A DNA stretch of 64,000 nucleotides. Origin: Hemicentrotus pulcherrimus. Taxonomy: Eukaryota > Echinodermata > Echinoidea > Camarodonta > Strongylocentrotidae. Under the pieces are notes generated by a model. The model made no database searches. It saw only the letters and a program-made list of their open reading frames with translations, and had not been told where the DNA came from. The stretch covers positions 358,867-422,866 of the forward strand of contig BEXV01000024.1 of assembly GCA_003118195.1 (NCBI GenBank), in the 5' to 3' direction. This document shows, one piece after another, positions 39,801-51,807 of this stretch. Each line of letters begins with the position of its first letter. Within the stretch, counting starts at the first letter, position 1. The position numbers and the translations under genes were made by a program.

Positions 39801-42800
39801 ATTGGTAATAAGAGCTTCCATTTCATTTTTTAAGAGGGGGGTGTTTCCAAAACTGGTCTTTACCTTTCAACTGTAACACCAGCCGTAAGCACCCAACTTC
39901 AAATCACTGAAAGTGTCTGATGAATTTATGCTGATTTTGATACTTCTTTTCATCAGCTAAAAACTCTGCATTTCTGATTATCATCTTCAAAGCAACTGTG
40001 TGTGTCATTAACTTTAGACAAGTATTGTTTTCACCACAAGGTATACCTCTTTGTTTCAGCTTACTGTCTCCAATTCTTCTGCAAACTTCTTCATGCATAT
40101 GTTATCACTTAAAAAAACAAAAACATTTCAAAGCCCTTTTGATGCTGTAGCTAGCAAATCTTTCCTAAATTGAATAGATATCTAAAGACTTGGAAGATCT
40201 TGTGTCTTTCTTCATCAATCATGATCCATTAGAACACTGCTTCTATTAAAAAGGAAGCCTATTGAAAAAGAAACAAAAAAGTCTTCTCTTATGAGTTTGT
40301 ATTTGTTTAATATAGTCAAACATGAAAAGAAGTTGTAGACATCAAAATATTTCTTAAAAGACAAAGAATTAAATGTATTATCTATTTATTTTTCATGATT
40401 GACCAAATACAAGGTTAAAATTACACAATTACAAGTGGAATAAAGTTGCAAACTGCTGTTCAAAGAAGAATTGGAAAATCAAACAAGCATCTTGACATAC
40501 ATACATACATTTTAAAATTGGAAAAAAAAAGAATAGGAAAAAAGACACATGTTTGTATGTCTTATGTAATGAAACCACTCTTATTATTATAATTGACAGT
40601 ATTTTCATTATTACTGACAGTATTTTTATTATTATTCATCCTTTGTTAAGCCCTCTACACTCAGTCTCTCTCTTTTCTTCAACCGTCTGTCCTGTTCTTT
40701 AATTTCCTCATTTTTTTTTCTATTTTTTTTCTACCATTTACCTTTTCCTTTCTCTGCTCTATGACTTTTACCTTTGCTTGTTCTTCTTTCTTTTCCTTCG
40801 GACGGAAAATTAATCTATTGGATCATACTAATCATGTTGATTATGATTCGCATTTACCATGCCAAGTTGCGTATCATTCTTTTATTCCTCATACAGTGCA
40901 ATATATGGGTACATGTTTCAAGTTGATTTATTTCCACTTTATCAAAAATAACATTATAACTAAACGTAGAACATAGAAACATAATTTACATCATAGTAAT
41001 ATTTATGACAAAAGATGTAATCATAAATGATAAATACATTGAAAAAGCTGAAAAAAGTGGGGGATCTACTAAAAAACAAAGTTTGTAATATGTAGGTCCC
41101 AATTAATAGTTGTGTATAAATTACGATATCTGAATAAACATAAGGTATTCAAAAAGTATATGATTATACAAGGCTTATCTTCAAGTGACATATTTTACTA
41201 AACATAGCATTAACAATTGTGAAATAAGGGAAAAGTTCAGTATTGCTACGTATTGTTATGCCTCCGCTACAAAGTAGCCGGAGGCATTATGTTTTTGGGT
41301 TGTACGTCCGTCCGTACGTCCCGTTCTTGTGATCACGTTATTTCAAAAACCGATTGATGGATTACCGCCATGCTTGAATCATACATGTGTCTTGCAGAGC
41401 TAATGAAGTGATTAGATATTGGGGTCACAAGGTCAAAGGTCACAGCGCTCATTATGTACGCAAAAATAGCTTGTGATCGTGTTATCTCAAGAACCGATTG
41501 CTGGATTCCTGCTAAACTTACATTTTGTATGTATCTTACAGAGCCAATGAACTGAATAGTTTTTGGGTTCACAAGGTCAAAGGTCAAAGGCCACAGGGCT
41601 CACTATGTATGTAAAAATAGTTTGTGATCGCGTTATCTCAAGAACTGATAGATGGATTACCGCCAAACTCAGGTCATGTATGTATCTTGCATAGCCAATG
41701 AGCTGATTAGACTTTGGGGTCACGAGGTTGAAGGTCAGAGGGCACAGGGCTCATTATGTATGCACAAATAGCTTGTGATCGCATTATCATAAGAACCAAA
41801 GTACAGATTACCATCAAACTCAAGACATGTATGTACCTTGCAAAGCCAATGGACTGATTACATTTTAGGGGCATGAGGTCAAAGATAAAAGGGTCAAACA
41901 TGTATATGAAAAATAGCTTGTAATCACAATATTCTGAAAACCTGTTAATTGATTACAATTTAACTTGAATTTGAAAAATTGCTTCTGGCTTGGTTTGTGA
42001 AATTGCTCTCTGGCGAAGGCATCATTTTTTACTTCATGCAGTCGAAGTTCCATCTAGCTTTGTTTTTGTTTACTTGTAAAAAATGTGTACAATTCAGCCG
42101 AGGCTGCGAGTCCAGATTTTGAATAAACATACCATTCAATACTGATTATTCTTTCTCCAGACCCGTTGCATTACCTGCCTGATGGAGATGTTACGTCTGA
42201 TGAAGGAGCAGCACTATGTCCAGCTAACAGACTGCTTCCCAAGCTCACATTACAGACAAGAGTTCCTCAGTGGTATACTTATGCTCTTTGCCGAGTGTGT
42301 GACCAAGGATATCTACTCCAAGGACTGGGCAGCTATGAGGATGGTCGTCAACAGGTATTGTTTAATTGATTGACCTCTAACCTCTGACCTTTTCCTGTAC
42401 TTATGGTTGATATATATGTATATACCTATATATATCTTGAGAACTGATAATCCAGATTGATGGTGTGCAGGTAACCCTATTAGCTCATATACAAGAGGTA
42501 AATATACATTTAGATTCATTTTTTTCTGTAGCATTCTCTACAATGAAGGTTGTGAATAGAGGTGTCGTGGTCGAGTGGATACGTCGCCGGACTGGCGATC
42601 ACAAGGTCCGCAATTAGAGTCTCACCGCAACACAAATGTCCTTTGGCAAGACATTGATCTACATTTGCCACACTCCACCCAGGTGAAGTAAATGGGGACC
42701 TGGTAGGAATTTATAATTTGAAACACAGCGCGCATAACAGCTGCACTGCTAAAGCCAGGGTAATTATGCTGCATTATTGTAGAGCGCTTAGAGACTTCTG

Positions 42801-45800
42801 ATAAAGTAAGTGTTAGGCTCTATATAAGCAAATATAATTATTATTATTAAGAGCTCCCTTACATGTATGTGATATGCTGAAATTGAATTTATGTATTACT
42901 CTCTTTGCAGGTGTAATTTTTACATAACTTATAAAATGTTGACTTTACAAGTACCTTAACTAAAAATATCTACTCTTTATGATGGTAAAAGGTTGTTTGC
43001 CAGCAGGTACATTACTTTTTAGCTATTATCCTTGAAACTTTCCCTTTATACATACATATCAAGAACACAACAGTCGTAGAAATTGACAACTGATTAATCC
43101 ACAGACCTTCAAACCTAAAAAAAGAGGAGGATCATCTGTTGGCAGTCATCCATGAGGATAGATAGATGTGGCATGAAGTGGCTTGGTTCCTCTAATGTTG
43201 TTGTATGATTCATTTTGACAGGGTCATTCTTACTGCAATCAAGAGGTTCTGTTCAGATCTCAACCAGGAGGACATGATCAAGGTAAGTAGGTTGATTTGG
43301 ATTAAGAATAAGCCAGTCTGCACTACTTGTAGCCCCTTTTGCCCTCTATATAGCCAACAATGCCTAAGTGGTGACCGTTCATGGTCCCCCATGGTCCCAT
43401 TTTTCGCATGTTAATTGAGAGCTGATTTGATGAGATAACCACCTGCCAATGACTAGCAGGGAGGTCTAATCCCTCCTGGCCAAATTAGTGCAGACAGGCT
43501 TTAAAGGAAATAGTTCCTGTGAAAAAGTGAGTTCAGAACACCCCATGAGACTTTAATATATTAAATAGGACAGATTCTCTACCGTATTGAATCAGTCTAT
43601 TATGATCAAAAAACATTTGAACGTGCAGCCTGCGAGCTAAAAAATATTTAATTTACAAAAAATCCAATGTACAGAATATATACAAATCAAGATGAAAATC
43701 AAGAATGACCAGTTATCAATCCTTACTTTGAAATAAAACTAATAGAGTACATCAATCATTCAAAGTTTTACTGGATAAACATGAAAAATAATTTCTTTGT
43801 AAAGAAATATTCAGAAAAGTACAAAATGGGCCATTCATTGAAGAAAAAGAATTAATTCCACCTCCGGTTGTATAATAATATGTTTTCTGCAATCTTTTTT
43901 GTAGACATAACTTTAACATAATACATTTATATATAATTGTTGATATACTATTAAAGAAGTTATAAGAATTCAAAATCTTCTTACAGTGTCCTGTAAACTC
44001 AAGCCTCAATATTTTTAATGACAGCCCCTTCTCCTTTACAAATAACTTTTCAGAATATATATATTACAAAGAGTGATATAATGAAGATTTTTCTATTTGA
44101 CATGCCCAGTATTTTTGTTGTTTTGTTGTATAGATGAGATCACGGTACTTTGAGTTAGCAGTATTCTTCATCATCCAACCAGTGCTTCAGTTAGAGAGCT
44201 TCACGTCGGCCAAACAAGAGCGACTGAAGAAGATGTTTGGGGACATGAGGATTGCGATGACCACCGAGCTGATCGAGAAGTGGAACAGCCTAGGTATTTC
44301 ACCCTTTTGGATGATAGTGAATAGAATAATATTTTATCAGTATATTTAGGAATGATAACTACCCAATTTAAATAAGAAAAACATTTTTTTTCAAAAAGAT
44401 TTTTACAAGATTTTTTTATTCTCAAGTTTTTACTGATTTTGCATAGATTTTTACTGATTTTTTGGCCGGTGGTTGAGAAGAAAAAATTATCTTTGTTTTA
44501 TTTTTAGAGTTCACTATCACATCTGGTATATTGGAAAAAGACTAGTTTGACAATATTGTTGTACGATTAGATTTTACTAATTTTCTTGAAAATGGAAAAG
44601 GTTGAGTTTTGTTAAAAAAGTTATATTTCATTTCATTTCACCAATAAAGAGAAATTTTATCCAGTTTGAGTCGTATATTCAGCGCAAAGTATATGAAGGA
44701 ATACCTATATTCAATCTTGACGGGGTTGTCTGATGCATAGCTGTTCTAGTACATGTATGACTTTGCTCGTCTTCAGTATTCTTTTAAAATCTTTCCCCTG
44801 ATATAGGTCATAACAAGAGTCAGTTCAGTCATTTGACCCGGAATTTCTTAGAGGTCACGATGATACCCCATGATGCCATACGTAAGGCTAGTCTGCCGCT
44901 CATCTTTGATATCATGTGCTCTGAGATGAAGGAGAAGTCATCTTTCATCAAGGTCAGTCCACCATATCCAATATTGTGTTTGTATTTATCTTAGGTTAAG
45001 GTCAGAAACATCTTGCTATTATTTTTGCAGTGCATGAACATCGTTTTCTGGGAAAGGGATATCAAGTTCAGAGTGTTCTTAAATGCTAATTAGACTACTT
45101 TGTTGATACTTCTTGTGTATATGTGATTACATTGTACAGCTAAAACAAGATAACCTATATTGTAAATTGTTTCATAGGATGTTCATCTTCTGTCAAATGA
45201 GTGCATTGCATGGCTTTTTAACTTTGATTTGTCACTTCAGATGCGAAACGTCATAAAAAGTCTCCAGTGGATCTTGTAGAAAAGTTTTCTTGCGATTCTT
45301 ATTACAATTATTATTTTTAGTTTGAAGATGGTGTAGTAAAATGAAGTCTCTTTGAATTTGATTTGAATTTTAGCTTGAGGATGATCTGATTGACAAGCTA
45401 GATCACATGGTTTGTGTGCAGAACAACGGTGATGAACAATACACAGTGCTCTTCAATAACACGTAAGCTCCAATAGTCATTAAGAATCAGTAGCCAGTAG
45501 CCGTTAGAATCTATAATTATATGACCCGTATTATAATGGTTTAAAAAAATACAAGTTGATCACTCCAGTATTCTGGAAGTACTCAGAATATTAATGCTGA
45601 AATTATGTATTGGCAAAGTATTTGAATGATGATTAAGAAAGATTTTAAATAATGTAATTCCAAATCTGCACATCATATGTACTCCTTAATTTCCTTTTGA
45701 AGATACATTATTGGTTTATATGTTGAAAGGGGTAAAAAAAAANNNNNNNNNNNNNNNNNNNNNNNNNNNNNNNNNNNNNNNNNNNNNNNNNNNNNNNNNN

Positions 45801-48800
45801 NNNNNNNNNNNNNNNNNNNNNNNNNNNNNNNNNNNNNNNNNNNNNNNNNNNNNNNNNNNNNNNNNNNNNNNNNNNNNNNNNNNNNNNNNNNNNNNNNNNN
45901 TAGTTTTTAATGATTTTTTTCTCGTTACGATCACGTCTTTGTTTGGGTTCGTTTGGGCATGCATTACAGCTAAACGAGGTGCACTGCGCATTTTTCCGAG
46001 ACTAGTCTGAATTTGCCTTGCAACAGCTATCCGTATCGAAACTTCTTGTGATTATCAAGTAATTTTCAGCTTTTAAAAGAAGCATGCGGTGTTCAAAATC
46101 AAAGAAAAAAAATATATATTGTCTTTTTTAAATTATTCGATCGGTATGTTGTAAAGAAGTACTTTTTAGAAAGCAGTTTCATTATTCAAACATTAATGTT
46201 TCTTTCGACCTGATTTATTAATCCTGCCGATCGAGAGAGACCCGGCTAGTATACAGTAGCTAGCTAGCAGCTGGCAACAACAACCCCATGGGGCGAACTG
46301 CTCGATCTGCAACCCATATTTATATCAGCAGTTCGGATCGATTCAGGATGAGCTAGGATATGATTAGTAACAATTAAATACTTAAGTTTTAAGGTGGATT
46401 GATTTTAGTGGTGTGCAAAACCGCAATTTCTTACATATTTCATTATTTTTTTCGGAACGTCAATTCTCAAAAAATGAAACCGGGACCCGACGGCAACGGT
46501 CGGGTCCCGGTGTGATCGACCGTACCGACTCAGGCCTAATTTCAATCCTCATTTCTCTTTAGCTCTCAGGAAAATTTTAAGTATTATTCTTTAATACCAA
46601 AAAGTACAAATGAACTTGTGTTCAAGAATTATTTCAAACACAATATTCCAATGTCAAATATTGACAGTACTGCACTGCTACAAGATGGAGGGTACTTGCA
46701 CTGATTTGACAAATTTGTCCCACTTATTGCAAGTCTTCTTGGTAGTGAGGAACTCCTGCTTCCCTTAACCACCGCTGTCTCTAATTAATCTACGTAACTA
46801 TTGCAGTTGCAAAATAGGTTACTCTTGTCTCTGGACGTTTCCCTGAAAAGTTGTTGAAAATTATACGGAGACGGTAGTCAGTTTCCGTGTGTAGTGGGTC
46901 ATAATTTGTTAACACCAGGCTTGGTGGAAATACCATTAATGGGTGTTCAAGTTTTGCACACAGCAAATCTGTGGTCCAATCAAGAACCTAGTCTCTAGGA
47001 GAGTCTTCGTAAGAGGAAAATATAAGATAGTGACTTTTCCATATTGGGCTATTGGTAAAAATTGTAGAGTATTACATGAGGCATGTTGGTCATAAAACTG
47101 ATGGCTATTCCTAGTTATTGGGTACTCACCCCTAGTGAATTCCCCATGAGAGCCCACTACTATGGTTGGGAAATAACTATGTGGCACACTGCAACTTGAT
47201 TTCAAGATGTTTCATGCTCCTGTTTAATAATCTTTCCTGATCAGAACTTCTACAAGGACGATGAGAGACGGAAGGACATCTACATGAGATACATCTATCA
47301 TCTCCATGACCTCCACCTACATGCGGGAGATTACACGGAAGCAGCTCACACGCTCCTCATGCTGGCCAGGACGCTGGACTGGACAGACAACGTACTACCC
47401 TCGGACAAGAAACATGAACAGCAGACTGAAGCAGAACGTAAGACCAAGCTCTATGGTGAAATCATCGAGCTCGTCAAGAAAGGCCAGGTGAGAAATGAGT
47501 TGTAGATCTGTAGATTGATGCATAAAGATGATAACTTTCACAATGAAGGGCTACACATGTAGCTAGCAATCGTGATGACGATGATGTACAGTTGTATGTT
47601 GCTCTCAATTCTCTTCTCATGGACACAAATAAATTATCATAACGGTGGGCCCTGTATTATAAAGAGTTGCAATTGATCCAAAACAATGGCAAGTCCTCCA
47701 ATCAATCACAAGTTAGCAGTCTCCTATCTCCTACATATATAGTTTTGTTAGATATCAATCGCACATAAGTTGCGGTTCATATCAGCTATTTTGAAGACGG
47801 TTCCTGGTAATCAGGTAAACACATATGCACTGTGTAGATCCACCAAGGTAAAAAGCATGGTATTTTTTGTGCATTTATAACCTTTATATTCATGTAAGTA
47901 TGTTATGTATGTATGTATTTATGCATTTTTCAGTTCTTGATTTTGTAAACACTGAGTTGTATTACTATATAAGATTTTCAATTCCATGTATTGTATATTA
48001 ATCTCAGGTTTGGGAGTATGGCATTCCTCTATGTAAGGAGTTGGCTATTCAGTACGAGTCCAAGCAGTTTGACTACAAGAATCTCAGCGTGCAACTGGTA
48101 AGTCTTACTAATCCTCAAAATTTCTAGTCATTTATACAAGTGAAATTTATGTTTTGTCAATTTGTTTCAAGAATTGTTTGTGTCGTTGATATTCTGGGCT
48201 CGGCAAAGTTCCCATTTTTGAAATATTTATTGATCCTTGTTCAGTAAATAGAGGCGTTTTTATAGTGATGACTTAAGAGTGTAATACGCTTTGTATTTTT
48301 GTATCTTACAACACAGACCTACACGTTAGTGGATAGGAATATGTTGCGCACAGTTGCTATTTCATTTACAATTTTAAAAACAACGGACAGCATTTCTTAG
48401 CAGTGATTTACAGCATCACATCCGAACAAGCCTTTTTCTGTGACTCCTTCCTGATCACAAACGATAAATTACTGGCTCCTTCCTGTTATGATGTTTTTCT
48501 GAAATGATGAAAGGTTTTAACTGTAGCCTTGCAAAAATAATGATGGAGGGACAGGGCAGTTACAGAGATATAAATCTATGCAGACTGGCTTCCGTCAAGA
48601 ACAATCTTTTTCTAATTGTTCTAAAAATGAACCTTGAGGAGGAGGTGTGGGGCAATCGGATCGTCGTCTGACTGTCCTGGATGATCTTTATATTGCGTGT
48701 GCATGGGTTTGAGTCCTGTGCTGAGCAGACAATGATGAAGAAAAAAAAATGATTGCCTCTGCATTATGTGTAAGAGCACCTCTTCCCTGTGTTCTCGATG

Positions 48801-51775
48801 CCGGCTCAGGTTCAGGGGAAAACAATCCGTTCCTCAGACAAGAACGTTAATTGGAGGCCCCAGGTGTAGGAGAGTCGCGCCCCCTGCCCGTCAATACGCT
48901 ACACTTCTCGCAAAGGGGAGGGTGTAAGCCCCGTGTTAAGTGTGCCTGCATACACAATTACAGATCTTTATGACAGACTGCATAGCCCTTTGAAGATTAA
49001 CAGAAGAAGGAAGAAGGATCATATACATGTACTTCAACATCTTCAAGAAATTAGATATACAGGGGGGTGTTTCACAAATACTAAGATCGACTTAAGTTGG
49101 ACTTGAAGTATGGCAGGTCATTGATGCCACTGGTTGCTCTTATTATTGGTCTCTCAAGGGACGTCAAAAATCTACAGATTTTACATTTTTGATAGTTCAT
49201 TGTTGAAGAATAAAAGTTACTTACATTGTAAACTTAAGTTATTCAAGACTTGGACTTATACTACGGTATGCTGTTTATGCCCTTAGAAAGTCTTGAACCA
49301 TATAATTAGAGGAAAAAAAACCTTATAATTTATGATCTTTAAATAATATTTTTTTTCTTTCAATAATATACTATGAAAAAATGTACATTCTGTAGATTTG
49401 TGACCTCGATGTGTACCTCCCTTGAGAAACCACTGCCAGGAATGGGTAGAGGAATTAGTGGCATGAACGGCCTGCCATAGTTCAAGTCCAACTTTAGTCT
49501 TTAGTCTTAGTCTTTGTGAAACACTCCCCTGGTCAGGTAGATAGGCTCATGTGTATGTTGCATCATGAAGAGTACCTAATATGTTACCATTTTTAATACA
49601 CTTCCTAGGTCACACAAGCTCAGTTCTTTGAGAACATCAGGAACCAACCAAGACAGCCACCGACCTTCTTTAGGATAAAGTTCTACGGTGTTTTCCCCAT
49701 CCTCAGAAAAGTAAGTATTCATCATGAAACATTATTCTTCTAAAACTTCAATTTTTGTTTTTTGGTGAAATTAATTTATTGATGAACATATGTTTTTGAA
49801 CAAATCGAACAATCATATACAATCAATTGAAATAACATCATATACAATCAATTGAAATAACATCATATACAATCAATTGAAATAACATCATAGCAACCCT
49901 TACACAATTCAAATAAAACATGTTTAATTTTCTTGAATTACAGTGCTTTAAAAAATGGATACTGTTTTAAAATACTATTTGATCTTTAAACAGCTATAGA
50001 TTAATCTTTTGAAGATACAAAGAACAGAGACTCTGGGAAACCAAAATTTGTGATTTTTCCACTTGCATAAATGTAAGATACATGTAAACTGCATATTTTG
50101 CATATCTGATAAGAGAATTTGAAATTTTTCACTTTTGTTTTTGAATTCATAACCTTTAGTTTTAAAAAAAATTGTTGAAAGAAAATTTGACATTGTAAGG
50201 TTTTTGAACTTTGTCTCCAAATCTTAACCAAAACAATCTTATGTGTTTGTATTTTACGAACAAATGAAGATTGTCATGTATTAAACTCATCATCATATGA
50301 CAATGAGGGATTGTTACATAATTTCCATTTGAATAACTTAAATTTATTTTGTAGTAAATTGTGTAACAGCTGAAAATTAAATTCTGTTATTCTGGTTTCT
50401 TTCATAGCTTGTAAATTAAATTACTATATGACTGTCCAGTCAATTTGTTTTGTACTATTTAATATTTCTTCCCATTTATCTTCAATTTTAGGTCTAACAA
50501 ATGAATTAATAGAAATCGTAAAGTAAAAAAACTTTGATTTTTGTTTAGTTTGAACTTTTGTTGAACATTTTTCATAACAACTTTATTTTTCACTGCTTTG
50601 TATCATTTACCTGTCTGATCATATTTTTTCCATACATTGGGCATTGTATTGACTATGATGTTACGTTCTTGAAACAAAGAAGCATGTTTTTTCTCAAATA
50701 TTTGTTCAATTTCTTTTAAAGACATAAATCTACAGTCTTTTACAATATCATAAATTTTCACAAGGCCTAAATTACATCAAACCATTTTTTGATGAATAAT
50801 GCTTTTTGGTTATGATCTCTTATATTTTATATTTTAGTTGAACCATGTGTCGTAACTTTAAACATCAATAAATTGTAAATCAATTGCTGTATTACTTTCA
50901 ACTGTCTCTTTAAAGTCAAACCAAGAATATATCATCTTCTTGTGATATTGTGGCATTTTTATTTTCTCTAACCAAAACATCATATCATCTTTTGTACATT
51001 TACTATTCAACACATATTGTAAATTGCCTACTTTTTTTAAAGACACCATCAATTATCCTTTTCCACTTTGAGTTTTCATGGGAGAAGTAGACAGTGCAAT
51101 ATTCACTTTAATGTAAAGCTTTGTATTAAACAGAGTATTCAAATCAACCATTTTCAATCCTCCATACTCATATCTCATACAAACCACTCTTTCTAAAAAC
51201 TTCAATTAATAATTGCATATTATGTCTACCGGTAATTGTAAACTTGTTTAAGAGCAGCTGATTCATATTTCTGTACTACCGGTATGGAAGAAATCAAGAC
51301 AACTTTTAAAGTTAACTCTTCCTATGGAAGAAAATTGAGTTTGTTACATTTATTTACCATTTTAGTGCATGCCATAATTTAATTACTCTTGCATTGTTTG
51401 GACACATATTTCAAGTTATGACTAGTTTATAATCGATAGAATGTATTATTTATTCTAATTTTCTTTCATAAATGAGTGCTCGTCAGTACATGTCTACATC
51501 TTTATCATTTTGTACAGCACCGTGAGTACATCTACAGAGGTCAGCCGTTTGATCAACCTCAGATAGTGATCCAGAGATTCCAGGCAGACTTCCCCACAGC
51601 CAGGCCATGGACTGGCAAAGCACCTCCTACAGAAGAAGATCTTCTCTTATATGATCAATGTATCCTTACATAGACAGCTGAATGTTAAGAGTATCAAGTC
51701 TTAAACACATCATCCCAAATTTTAAGCCTGTATGCCTGCAGCAGGTGAATTTAAAAAATAATGAGAATGGGGATG

Positions 51776-51807
<32 letters not shown>

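Noticed and set aside
42568..42640. A functional tRNA gene
   Set aside because: The A box is good but the B box and cloverleaf are degraded, and it continues into a SINE body.
45711..46010. Open frames across the second N gap
   Set aside because: Artefact of the N run; no conserved residues on either side.
46215..46530. CpG-island promoter of a second gene
   Set aside because: The GC-rich patch is short and has no exon or open frame with family resemblance downstream.
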